A DNA stretch of 64,000 nucleotides from Tolypeutes matacus (lineage: Eukaryota; Chordata; Mammalia; Cingulata; Chlamyphoridae): positions 10,043,485 to 10,107,484 of the forward strand of contig JAKSZT010053881.1 in the NCBI GenBank assembly GCA_026826555.1. Direction: 5' to 3'. Below are positions 22,501 through 34,033 of the stretch, one piece after another; within the stretch, counting starts at the first letter, position 1; each line of letters begins with the position of its first letter. The notes beneath the pieces are model-generated. The model was not told the DNA's origin and made no database searches. It worked only from the letters and a program-made list of their open reading frames with translations. A program made the position numbers and the translations under genes.

Positions 22501-25400
22501 GTTGCCTATGAATTGGAGATTTTTCACCCTAAATTATAGCAAATTCTGCACATGAGAAAAAATGGAGACAAGAGTATGGAGATTTATGCAAAGGACCAAG
22601 CAAATTAGCTTTCTTGGATTTGTTGCAAAAGTCTCATGTCTTTACTTGAATATTTATTTTAGCCCCTGCTGTCTTCAATAGGAATTGCAATATGAAAAGA
22701 ATTAATGATGAAATACTACAGCCACTTGCATTTATGGCCCTAAGCTAATGACCCATACTATCAACTTATAGCTGTTCAGTGCTGCTTACGAATACTTAGG
22801 TCTGCATTTTATTTTTAATCATCCCACTTTTTCAATGAAATATTCCAAAGGCACAGAACAAGAACAAAAGAGGAATATAATAAAGACTAATGAACCTGCT
22901 ATCCAAACTGTCTGTTTCAGGATTATTTCCTAAAAATCTTCCTTGGCTCTAGACTTATTCCATTTCAATTCTGTATATTCTCAAAATGAGAAAGGATGTT
23001 GTCAAGCAAAGCAGAATAAGTGAGTGAGTGAACCAGGAAGGAAAGGAAGGAAGAATGTAGGAGAAAGAAAAACTTTATTGAAGGAGAATATTCACTATGT
23101 AAAATAAGTGAAACCATTATTCTTATAGAATATATTCTCCATATACCATAGGTGACACGAGAAATAGCACAGTAACAGAGTACGTAGATATACATCCAAA
23201 GGAGATTTATTTGATGTAAATACTCATTTTGGATATATACGTTCAGATATACTTTTTCGTGTGGCTTTGTTTCGTCTTTTTTTGATTTCACATCATATTC
23301 ACTCCCTTGAAATGGCTGATTAAATGGAGCGTGCAATCTACTCCTAGGAATAAATCCTGGATGAGATGGAAAGGCTAGATGTTGGTGGTATGGAATCAGA
23401 CTTGGAGAAAGGTACCTTTAAATCTGGTCCCAAATGAAGGCAAAATTCTTGAGGATTTTGGACAGCCCATGTCCAAATGTCATGTTGGGTAACAAAAATT
23501 TTCTGTGCAAATAGATGACAAAGCCCAGTGTAAGTCCTAAGGTTTTAAGATAGAAGCCCAAGAAAGTAGAAAGACTTTAAGTCTGAAAGGTTGTAGAATC
23601 ACCAGTAATAATATTAATTCTTTCCTAAAAGGAAATTTGCAATGAAAAAAAGAAATTTGGCACTAAATCTGTTCTGCAAATAGGCACTGAGGGACTCCAA
23701 AAATCGGTCTCCTCCAAAAGTGGGTCTCAGTAGGATTGAGCTAAAATTTTTGTTATAACACCTCGATTTCTGTGGAGGAGAGGCACTATTTAATGAAAAA
23801 ACAAAAAAACAAAAAAACAGGGGAGCTAAGAAATTTTACAATAAAAATGCCGGAATGTTTTAAAGTTAAGAAAAAAAGATTCCTGTAAGAAACTGAAGCT
23901 CTCCTAGATTTTAAAATAAAAGTGTCCCTTGAATCTCTGATTCACTGTAGAAATAAGGCAGAATTTCAAAGAAGAAAGTTTTATATTTTTGATCAAATCC
24001 AATCATACACAACTGTCCTTTATAGATTTAAATATGACTTTATAAAGCTTAATGCCAGGTTTCTTCTATACAATTTTTACATACAAAAAGACTATGATGC
24101 ATATTACCATTGTTTCTATGGACGAAACCACAGAAAACAAATAACAACTTGCAAGGCATACTAGGTAAACTGAGTAAAGAGGAAGGGTTATTCAACTCTA
24201 GGTTCTAGCAGTGACTCCCAGGGCTCACACAATTATGATTTCAGCACATTTGTCACACATTAGTGGCACACCATTGTGACAGATACACCAGTTGGTTTCT
24301 GTATGGGTCTCTGTATGGGGTATTCTGATTCAACAGTCTACCTTAAGGGGACGATATCTATATTTCATATAGAAGTAAAAAGTGGCAGATGTCCTAAGTA
24401 ATCTAGTAATAATAAGTAATAATAGTTTATTATTATTTATTTAATAAACTAAAATGTATAAATTACCTTTTATTTTTAAATTTGTGATTTTTATGTTCTA
24501 CAATGTACTCTCATTTAAATAATTGAACTCAAAGCTTTTTAGGATCCTCTTCAAGTGAATAGCTACACACAATTCAGAAAAATACAGCAATTAACTAGTA
24601 CATTTTATGACACAGATATCAATTTACTCTTGAGATGGTTTATTCAATTAGCTAATGTTCAAGATTTTTTTGGCAAGTATTTTTATAACTTTCTATTTTC
24701 AAGCAGTGTCCACATGGTTGTTTCTGATAAGCAGGTGGGAAAATGTCAGCTACACTAATAAATTTACCAGGAACCTGCATTTTCTTGAGGTTTTCTTTTG
24801 GTCTAGCTGATAACAACAGATTGCCAGTTAACTGGTTTCCTAGTCAAAACTAATTAAATAAGCAACAAACTTAAAGAAAAAGAGGTCCAAAATAATTTTG
24901 GTATGCTGTAATTTCACTGAACAGACCTTAAATACATACCGTTAATCACTTAATAAATGGAATTTTATATTGAGACCATAAAGGAATATTTTAAAGGTTT
25001 AGATGCATATTTCACTCTTGGATATTTTAAGCAATTACCATTATGATGTTTGTAACAATCGATTTATATTAAGGCCTTAAGCTATAGAGTTTTGTATATG
25101 AGCCCATTAATCTAAAGGTCTTCGATAACTCTAGTTAACAATATGCATGTTGGTGTTTTAGGGATAAGGCGTAACAATGTCTGCAACTTACTTTGAAATG
25201 CATCAAAAATTAAGATGGCTAGAATAATAGATACAAGAATATCTGATAAAGCAAGAGATAAAGCAAATAAATAAAAATATTAATCACAGAACGGAGTGGG
25301 TTTATGGGTGTCCACTATACATTTCTTTCAACTACTGTATGTTTGAAAATTTTCACACTAAAATACTGAGAGGAAAAAGTCATCAGTAAAAAACAATTCA
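22501..25400. other. Repeat-poor intron
   Basis: About 2.9 kb with no recognisable mobile element, which is unusual for this window. Scattered open stretches of 60-120 codons have no protein resemblance. It may simply be unique intron or hold conserved non-coding elements. Confidence 0.45.
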
Positions 25401-25725
25401 GGGAAGCAAATGTGGCTCAAGTGACTGAGCTCCCGTCTTACCAGGGAGGACCTGGTTTGGTTCCCGGTGCCTCTTAAGAAGACAAGTAAGACAGCAAGCT
25501 GGTGTGGCAAGCTGATGTAACAAGATGACACAATAAGAGACACATGGAGAAAAACATAATGAGAGACACAACAAAGCAGGGAGCGGCAGAGGCTCAAGCG
25601 ATTAGGCACTTCCTTCCTACATGGGAGGTCCCAGGTTTGTTTCCTGGTGCCTCCTAAAAAAAAGACAAACACACAACAAACAGACACAGCAAATGCAAAC
25701 AATGAGGGAGTGAGGAGAAATAAAT

Positions 25726-25756
<31 letters not shown>

Positions 25757-25757
25757 C
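25401..25757 (+). mobile_element. Composite DAS-type SINE with two heads
   Basis: Head 1 (GGAAGCAAATGTGGCTCAAG) is followed by a linker (AGCAAGCTGGTGTGGCAAGC, AACAAGATGACACAATAAGA, GAGACACAACAAAGCAGG). Head 2 comes next (GAGCGGCAGAGGCTCAAGCG, B-box-like GGTTTGTTTCC). The tail is CAAATGCAAACAATGAGGG…AAATAAATAAATCTT plus A run. Same layout as 42022-42379 (minus) and 50125-50443. Confidence 0.9.
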
Positions 25758-26029
25758 CCACAAAAAACAAAAAACAAAAAAATTTCATTTCCCTCTCCTC
25801 TACCAGTATCTGCTAAAAGCAAGCACTGATACACAATGTACTTTATTTACCTATGAGAAAAGATTATATCTTCCAAAGATAACGATTCTTCACTTAAAAT
25901 CTACCCATCATTTAAAATCCAGGAATGGATAATACCTTCTTTACATTTTACTGGAAACTTAAAAAAAAAAAAACTGAAAAGTAATGCAAAAAAGTCATAT
26001 TAATTAGGATTTCATTAATAAAGAATATA

Positions 26030-26545
26030 ATTTTGGGGCAGGCTGAGCTACAGCTGACCTTTATGATAGAGTTTGTGGTTGTTACCTCAACAACCATTCC
26101 TTCTCCTCCCTCACCCACATTATGTGGCCATCGGATTGGAACTATTCCACCCCTAATCCTTGGTAGGCTCTAACTGGTAGCGTTTAAACCAAACAGGATA
26201 ATCCTGTCTGTTCTGCCATCATGATTGGTTCAGGGGTTGCTAAATAGTGTGACTTTCAGAACTTTTGCTGGAAATTATGGGGTACAGATTCTTATTCTGG
26301 ATCTCATGATAGGTGGATATGAAGCTCACCTGTTAGCCATTTTAACATGATGAGGAAAACCTCTCAAGGATGAAAATGATGAGGAGGGCAGTGCCTTCAG
26401 AATCATGGTTAATTGCACCAAGTTGGAGGTCAAATCAAACTATTCCTGAAGCACATCCTATTTTTGGACTTTTCAGTTACATGAGACAATAAATCCTCTT
26501 TAATATTGAAAATTGGGTTTTCTTCAATAAAAACATTCTACCTAA
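26030..26545 (+). mobile_element. Possible ancient LTR or DNA-transposon relic
   Basis: ACCTTTATGATAGAGTTTGTGG … CTTTTCAGTTACATGAGACAATAAATCC … TTAATATTGAAAATTGGG resembles old MLT/MER-type repeats with a terminal AATAAA. Family not determined. Confidence 0.4.
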
Positions 26546-26830
26546 TACATATTTTTAAATATAGCTAAGTAAATGAGTAAATATATAAACAATCTAACCC
26601 AGGAAATCTTAAAAACAGTGATTCCCAAAGACCATTAAAGAGAAAAATCACTAGGAGAGTGCTGTAAACACATAGATTATAGGACCCTACTCCCGACCTA
26701 CTAAATCCTAAACTCTAGGAATGGGATTTGAAAATCAGTATACTTTGAAAGGTACACAAGTGATTTTGATATAGCTAGATGAAGACCTATATTTGAAATG
26801 TACTGGTTTGAACACCTTTGAAAATTAACT

Positions 26831-27126
26831 TTTTTTTTTTTTTTTTTTTAAAAGGAAGTACTGGGAAGCAGCTGTGGCTCAATCAGTAGGGCTCCCGTTT
26901 ACCATATGGGAGGCCCCGGGTTCGGTTCCCGGGGCCTCCTGGTGAAGGCAAGCCCGCCCGCACAGCGTGGTTAGCTGACCCAGCGAGCACAAGCAGCAAG
27001 GGGGGGATAAATGAATAAATAAAAAAAATAATAAATTAAAAAAAAAATAAAGGAAGTACTGGAGATTGAACCCAGGACCCTGTAAATGGGAGGCAGGCAC
27101 TCAACCACTGAGCTACTTCTGCACCC
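26831..27126 (-). mobile_element. DAS-type SINE (outer copy), split by a younger SINE
   Basis: A minus-strand SINE: T run at 26831-26849, head at 27063-27126 (plus view: GAACCCAGGACCCTGTAAAT … CAACCACTGAGCTACTTCTG). The perfect 12-bp duplication TGAAAATTAACT (26819-26830 and 27127-27138) brackets it. A second SINE occupies 26865-27048 inside. Confidence 0.92.
26865..27048 (+). mobile_element. DAS-type SINE (inner copy), nested in another SINE
   Basis: Head GAAGCAGCTGTGGCTCAATC with B-box GGTTCGGTTCCC, body with CGCACAGCGTGGTTAGCTGA, tail AGCAAGGGGGGGATAAATGAATAAAT. A 14-bp perfect duplication AAAGGAAGTACTGG (26851-26864 and 27049-27062) lies inside the outer SINE. Opposite orientation to the outer copy. 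Confidence 0.94.
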
Positions 27127-27138
27127 TGAAAATTAACT

Positions 27139-28759
27139 ATTTTTAAACACAAATGAAATATTCTATTTATATGCCAATTATAAAATACCTTTAAATCTAA
27201 GGATCTCAAATAATATTTTATTAGCCTAAGCTTATTATTAAAATTCACTTAATATAATTATTTTATATATAACAATGCATTTTTCAGCTACCACCACAAT
27301 GGTAAGTGTGGTAAATGACCAAGACTCATAAAGTTATTTACAAATAGTCTCCACATTTCCAGTGTGAATATATTTAAAAACAAAAATAGAGGAAAAATGT
27401 CAAGGGTCCTTAAATTAATTTCTTTCAATTCTGCTATCAGTTTCACTTCACATTATTTCCATGTTATTTTCAGCTGGTCAGTTCCCTGTTGACAGAGGTT
27501 GGTTCAATTTTGAACTCAAATCCCTTTCTTGGTTAACCCAGCTTTCAAACAGAAAATATTATGTTAAAGTTTAGTAATGTATAATGAGGAACTAAATAAA
27601 AATGTTTATTAGGATCTGAGAAAATTCCACATATATGGCCCCAATAAAAATTAAGATAACTGTGCTAAAAAATGAAGAAAAATAAAAGATTAGGGCCAGC
27701 AAAATAATTCTTTAAACACTTAAAGGTGTTAATATGTTTGAGGAAATATGACAATAAATAAGGGCAATATTGAGTCCAATTCTCTAACCTGTGTTTTAGA
27801 TAACAGGCTAAAAAACTTTTTTTATTTTTTATTTTTTTAAGCTATGTTCTCTAATATAACTATATAAATGTGTAGTGGTATATTTTACTAAAAACAGTGA
27901 ATGTGATGTTTGACTACCTGGACTGTTTATTAATGACCTTAGGCATAGACATTCACCTGTTTTATCCCCATGACCATCAGGAGTTGTAATAAGAGAAAGG
28001 ATGAGGTAGAGCTGCAATGTGCCCAGGATGTCACATATTCTCTTACAGTTTATTGCAAAATTGTAAACACTGTGGTCTGCGAGGAGAAAAAAGTGAACAT
28101 GTATTTGTGCAGTGTTAGATGGTCACAGCAGAAAATGGACATTTTAGTCAGAGATATCTTTACCCATACTAACTGCCCTATAATAGACCATTTAAACACT
28201 TGAACAATTAAATGTATTGGTGCATCAAGCTATAAGATTTAAGAGATGTGAAAAGCAGCATGTTCTTGCATGTTAAAGAGCAGCAAAATTGAGAAGACTA
28301 AGATGTGAAAGTGCTTTTCAACCAGTGTTTGGGAGAAAAATGGGGGCTAGTGCATAACATTAAAAAATACTGTGGAGGTGAGAGACAAGAGATAGACACC
28401 AAAGGCTTGTTTAAACTTATGAATATAGTCAGCCTCACTTTTGAAGAGGAATTGTAATGGGCATGCTTAAGAGTCCATTCTTTTGTTTCTTTATCTATGT
28501 TTTTACTGCTGGTTATAACTTACCCTATCTTGCCACAGGAAGGACACTTCCTTAGACAGGAAGATAGCAGATTTTAAAAGCTGTGTTTCAAGCCATAGGT
28601 TTTAATACTCTATATGAGTAGACAATTTGCATATAAATTTTTCTTTAAAAAAAAAAAAAAAAGAATTTTAACAGTTAAAACCCAGTTAATGTACTAAATG
28701 CACAGCTAAGGTAGTAGAAAGCACATCAGTCCAAGAGTCAAATATAAAAATATTTAGTA
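27139..28759. other. Intronic sequence, nothing recognised
   Basis: AT-rich intron. A short open stretch (27970-28203) has no recognisable domain. No RNA gene was seen. Confidence 0.45.
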
Positions 28760-29270
28760 GATTATTTATATCTTGCAAAACTGTCCCCTAGCTTTTTAGT
28801 TTTCAACATTTTTCAAATGTAAAGAACAGAAACAATAGTGACACCCATATACACTTCACCTATATTCACCACTTAATGTATTGCAATGTTTGCTTTCTTT
28901 CTCTCTACATGTGTATAGATGTGTGCGTGCACACAGATTTTTTTCTGAACCATTTGAATATAAACAGCAGATATAACCTTTCTCTCATATATACGTCATC
29001 ATGCATCTCCGAACAATAAGAAACTGTCTTACCTAACCAAATACCATTTAACATAAAAATTAAAAGTAATTCCAAAATATCATCAAACATATAATTCTTA
29101 TTTAAATTTCCCCCACAGGATCCAAAATATTTTATTACTGTCCAGAATCCAGTCAGGATTCATGATTACATTTGGTTACTATAATTCCTTAGCCTCTTTT
29201 ATTCTATAACAGTCCCCCTTTTTTGTTTGTTTTTCATGACATTAATTTTTTTGAAGAGTCCATGTTTACA
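28760..29270 (-). mobile_element. Ancient L1-type relic, minus strand
   Basis: GATCCAAAATATTTTATTACTGTCCAGAATCC, GGATTCATGATTACATTTGGTTACTATAATTCCTTAGCCTC and TTTTTCATGACATTAATTTTTTTGAAGAGTCC are phrases I associate with an old, widespread L1-linked repeat, also present in diverged form at 42660-43680. Exact family not assigned. Confidence 0.5.
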
Positions 29271-30672
29271 TACTGTATTATCTAAGCTGAAATAGAAAAA
29301 TTTCTCATTTCAACAAAACCCCAAATAAAGTACTGTTTTTATTCCCTTATTCAAGACAAATAGGCAGGAAAGTAAAGCTAATATAATGTATATTTTAAGG
29401 ATTGTTAGGGTCAAGGGAATAAGTATAGAAGACATGGACAGGACACAGAAATTTAAATATTTAAAGCCAAAGACTCAGAAATTCTGTAGGAACAGCACTA
29501 GAAGGCAGCACTTTATATACTGGTAAATATTTTATTTACATATATATTATATTCATATATTTGGTAAAAGACAAACACAATACATAATGCAGTTAGTAAG
29601 GTTTTTTTTTGTTGTTGTTGTTGTTTTTACCTCTAATTAAGAAACTAACCCACAGGTTTAACTTCTCAGTCCTGTGAGGTCCAAAGGACTCTATATTTGG
29701 CATCATTTTACACATAACTTTATACACAAAAGCCTTTTAAAAGCCTGTCATTTTTGTCATTTGTCTTTTTGCAAAAATAATCCATAGAGTAGGTAGAGGG
29801 CTTTAAATTCTGGGAGAAGTCCAGGTAAGTCATAAGGAAACCTCTAAGAAATGGAGGACTTGCCATAAAAGAAAAGCATCAAACAGTATTAAGATTCTCC
29901 TTGTTCACTGAGACAATGATCACACAGCTGGAAATTCTGTAGCTGAAGAAAATGTGATTCATCTTTTGGAACAGCTGGGATTGTCAAATTTTAATATCCT
30001 CAAATTCCATGTCATAGGGATTATCAACTCAATGAAAGATTCATCTTCATTTTCTTTTGGCTTTTTTTTTTGATAGCATACCTTTAAACTCCAAATAGGT
30101 GCTCTAGTGAGGCTTGTTCAGTATTAAAGCAGGCAATCTTTGGGAATGTTTTTCCATTAGCTTTTGTCTCATGGAGGAAAGGATATATGATGATACATTT
30201 GGTTTGCTAATGAGAAATTCTATCATGTTGGGCTGAGTTAAGATCTTGACAAACCCTTTGGGGCTTGCAGTACATAGGATACCAAGACTTTTGAGGAATT
30301 AGTCCCCAAAAGCCTTTCTGGATATATGTAAAATCATTTCATCTTTTTGTCATTCTACTGAGCACTGCTTAAATGCTTAAGGGAAAAACATTTGGGAAAA
30401 ATTTTTAATAAAAAAAAATAATATAAAGAAGAGTATAACAATCACTTCTTTTCCCACTACCCAGAAGTAATCAAAGTAAATACCTTGGAATATGTACTGC
30501 CAGCTATTTTTGTAAAGAAAAATAACTGTTTTTGTAAAATTGTACATCTTCAATTTAAATTATTTAAACAAAGCAAAAAGGTAAAATGATGAAAAATAGT
30601 TTTTGGCTGAAATTAATAAGAAAATAAAGTGTTTCCATACATAAAAAGTCTTAAATTTAAGAAAGAGATTAT
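29271..30672. other. Intronic sequence, nothing recognised
   Basis: AT-rich intron with a (GTT)n tract at 29611-29626. No coding or RNA evidence. Confidence 0.45.
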
Positions 30673-30684
30673 AAAGAGATTATG

Positions 30685-30910
30685 GGGAATGGATGTGGCT
30701 CAAGCAGTTGAGAGCCTGCTTCACACATGGGAAGTCCTGGGTTCCTTCAGTGCTTCCTAAAAACAAAAACAAAAACAAACAAAAAACCCCAAACAACAAG
30801 CAAACAAACAAAAAAACCAACTCAGAGGAGCTGATGTGGCTCAGTGGTTGAGTACCAGTTTCCCGCATAGGAAGTCCCCCAGCCCTGGGGCCTCAAAAAA
30901 AAAAAAAAAA
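30685..30910 (+). mobile_element. Dimeric DAS-type SINE
   Basis: Left head (GGAATGGATGTGGCTCAAGC) with a partly deleted B-box, an A/C-rich linker ending CCAACTCAGAG, then right head (GAGCTGATGTGGCTCAGTGG) and A tail. A perfect 12-bp duplication AAAGAGATTATG (30673-30684 and 30911-30922) encloses both heads. Same linker and head order as 5954-6200. Confidence 0.92.
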
Positions 30911-31314
30911 AAGAGATTATGAAAAACATTAAGATTGTGGATTCCATCTTTTTTTCACTACATGCTTTACGTTTAGATGGTACGGATTTAGTATATTGCT
31001 GTAAAAGATGTGTGTAGGGGGGTTAAGTGTATTTTTCTTTGCTTCTATCTCCCCTCCCTCCACTTTCTGATTTTTTTTTTTACATTTTCAGAATTTATAA
31101 GAAAAGCAACCTGACCAGTAATCATTATTCCCATATTTAATATTAGTTCTGTATTTAAATTGATTAAATATTCACCACAACTCTGTTAATGATAGCATCC
31201 TTGTTCTTATTTTCACTCATTTGTAGATAGATTTCACTATCTAGGAGATATTTCAAGAAAGGATCACAAGATCCATATCCCACCAGTTTATTCACACTGG
31301 AAAATGCCAGCCTG

Positions 31315-32030
31315 TTTAATATATTTAAATGACATCTGGTTGACAATATTTCATTCTTTTGCATGTGGATATACAGTTTTTTTTTTGTTTTTTTTTTTTA
31401 AAGATTTATTTATTTACTTTATCCATTTTAAACACTCCCTTCCCCATTTGCTGGTTTGTGTTCATTTGCTGGGCAATTCTCTGTATCTGTTTCCTGCCAT
31501 CTCTTCTCATCCTCCTCCTCCAGTCTTCACCAGGATTCGATCCTGGAGACCTCCGATGTAGGAGAGAGATGTTCTGCCACCTGCACCACCTCGGTTCCTT
31601 GTTTTCGGAGCTTTCAGAGCATCTCGTCTTGACTCTCCCCTGCGTCTCTCTCTTGTTACGTCATCATCTTGTTGTATGGCTCCCGGGGACTGGTGGCTCA
31701 TGGGCACACAGATCCTGGCAGCCCATGCACCTTCTATATATATATATTACAGGAAGGTCCCTGGGATCGAACCCAGGTCCCTCCATATGGCAGACTGACG
31801 CCCAATTATTGAGCCACATCCACCCCCCGTGGATATACAGTTTTTCCAGCACCATTTATTGAAGAGCCTATTCTTTTCCCATTTAATATACTTAGCACCT
31901 TGTTGTTTTTTTCTCTGTTACAGCAATATTTACCTAGTTACTGTGCCATTTCTCTTCATCACGCTCATGGCTATGGAACTCTGTCCAGATATTCCAAATG
32001 CTCTAATGTTACATATTTAAGACCTAGTTC
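31315..32030 (-). mobile_element. Old L1 ORF2 fragment, minus strand, split by a SINE
   Basis: GTGGATATACAGTTTTTCCAGCACCATTTATTGAAGAGCC on the plus strand is the reverse complement of the L1 ORF2 region encoding SLFNKWC-like sequence. Flanks continue as L1 to about 32030 (GTTACAGCAATATTTACC) with growing divergence. SINE at 31382-31828. Confidence 0.75.
31382..31828 (-). mobile_element. Long composite DAS-type SINE, minus strand
   Basis: Same family as 1306-1790: a head at 31750-31828 on minus (GGATGTGGCTCAATAATTGGG), an internal region with CCACCAGTCCCCGGGAGCC, a second short head-like stretch (31530-31590) and a T run at the plus-strand left end. A perfect 17-bp duplication GTGGATATACAGTTTTT (31365-31381 and 31829-31845). 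Confidence 0.93.
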
Positions 32031-32812
32031 TTTTGCCCTCCAGGCTCATTTTTTATAGCCTGAGAGAACTGCATAGGGAAAGGAAGAATCAGGTTAAAGA
32101 AATGTTCTGCTTACTCTTCTGATGTTTTGTTAAATATCTTGTATTACCTACCTGGGTAATATATACCAAAACCTAGAAAACTACTTTCAGAATTCAGATT
32201 ATCCCCCAAATTCAGTGTGTTTGCTAGGGCTTCACTTTAGTTAAGATCCACACATTCATATGTTTCTAATCTCTTTCACTGGGTTCTTTCTTGCAGAAGT
32301 TTCTACTGCTCCTTGGTTGGAACATTTACCTTTAGGACAAGAACAAATCCTCTAAGGATTTTGCTGACTTATCTGTACAGTTTCAGGAGTGGGGGTAGGG
32401 GGGTGAACACAGTAGAAGTTAGAAGCTAAGCTCTGCTAGGCTTCTCTGCTCTAGAAGCACCTATTTCTTTCCTTAGCTGTGAGTTTTAAAATTTTATCGC
32501 ATTACGTTATGTTTTTTTTTTTTTCTCATGTTGCTTTTTGTGGTAAAGTTTTGGCCTTTTGAAAAAACACCTATTATTTATTATTTTGTTAGGTGGTTAG
32601 AGGGGGTGGGGGAGATTCTGGGATCCATTTCAACCCATCTCTGAGAAAACATTTAAAAAAGAAAATGCTTACATATAAAATATTTAGAACTGCTCTTATG
32701 GAAGAGGATGTCAAATTCTCTTCTACATGACTGTTTTCTCCCTTCTAAAATTTATTTTGCAATTATTTACTGAACATGTTATATGCCAGGCAATAAGCAA
32801 ACATCTGGAAAT
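32031..32812. other. Intronic sequence; old repeat at the L1 insertion point
   Basis: Mostly unrecognised. 32750-32829 (TTATTTACTGAACATGTTATATGCCAGGCAATAAGC) looks like the start of an ancient LINE/SINE-type repeat that resumes after the L1 at 39303. Confidence 0.5.
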
Positions 32813-33212
32813 AAGACAAATAAGGTTCTGGTGAGCACTTCCGGGAAGATGGCGGACTAGTAAGTCACCGGAATCTCTTCTCCAGAAAAATAGCTAGAGA
32901 CAAGCTGAAACAGCCTGGAAAAAGATCTTCTAGGGTTTAGGACAGCAGGTGAAGGCTGCACACCACCCAGAGGAGAGAAGGACAGAAGAGGGAAATCGAG
33001 ACTACAGAACTGTGAGTTGCAAGTAGCAGCTTCTGCTGCTGCCGGCACCCTCCCCCACACTCTTCAGAATTCTCGGGCCCCTGGGCCTGCGACCACAGAC
33101 AAAGGGGGCTTCAGGGATCTGCCACTCCCGGAAAGGGGAGAGAGAGGGACACAGCCTAAGGCTGACTCAGGTTTGGACCTGAAATTTGGGCTGCAGAGCC
33201 CCACAGACCCTT

Positions 33213-33322
33213 GCACACGGTTTGCCCTGGGAGCCTGGAAAGGACCCTTCCACACGGCGGTTTGCCCTGGGAGCCTGGAAAGGACCCTTCCACGCAGTTT
33301 GCCCTGGGAGCCTGGAAAGGAC
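33213..33322 (+). repeat. Three-copy tandem repeat within the L1 5' UTR
   Basis: The 26-bp core, beginning GTTTGCCCTGGGAGCC and ending GGAAAGGAC, occurs three times, starting at 33220, 33260 and 33297. Linkers of the type CCTTCCACRCRG separate the copies, giving spacings of 40 and 37 bp. A more degenerate related phrase (GTTTGCCTTGGAGCCTGC) follows near 33489. The block is GC-rich against an AT-rich background. Tandem monomers in the 5' UTR are known as promoter units in some rodent L1s. Whether this array has promoter activity is inference only. Confidence 0.85.
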
Positions 33323-34033
33323 TGGAGAAATCTGATCCTCGCAACCTCCCTCTCCTCTAGCCTGGACTAATTGTTGAGGACACCACGGGAGAGAGGAGAC
33401 AGAGCCTGGGGCTGACCATGCTTTGGACTCCCAGGTGTGGTCTGCCCTGTCCCGAGAGCCCTTCCAGGCTGGGTGGGGCTGCGCCATTGTTTGCCTTGGA
33501 GCCTGCAAGGGGCTAAGATATACAAACCTCCCAATCTCCTCCTCTACAAACAGGGACTGATTGTTGAGGATTCAGAAGGGAGTGGAAATATTTCCTAGCT
33601 GGGAAAAGGGGGGCACTACGAGAGAAGTCTGGAGAACTGTCTCAAAAAGTTTGAATCACAGGGCTCCTAGCCCCCAGACAGGAAGCTCTATCACATTGAT
33701 CTGGTCTGTGTCACAACAAATACGCTCCGACCAGGCACTTGTTGAGAGCAGCCAACAAGCGCCATCTCCTGGCAGACCAAGGAAGTACACATAAGAAAAT
33801 TAATTAAGTAAGAGAGTCTTTTCCTGGCCTCTATAGCCTCCCTGCCCAAGGCCCTAGGAAACGACTCTACAATTACTGGGTCCAGTGCCCCGTTTTGAGC
33901 AACCAGCAGAACAATCCTAACAATAAAGGTTGAGCCAAAAATCAAAGAGCGGTGGTAACTCACAGCCTCCTGCCACTAAAACCCCATAAAAGAGAAAGAG
34001 ATAGAGCATCTAAGTAAAATACAAACTAACCAG

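Noticed and set aside
22965..23336. Minus-strand open frame of 123 codons as a possible EVI5 exon or new gene
   Set aside because: No recognisable domain, composition typical of AT-rich intron, and no matching splice site in a useful phase. Kept only as unassigned intron.
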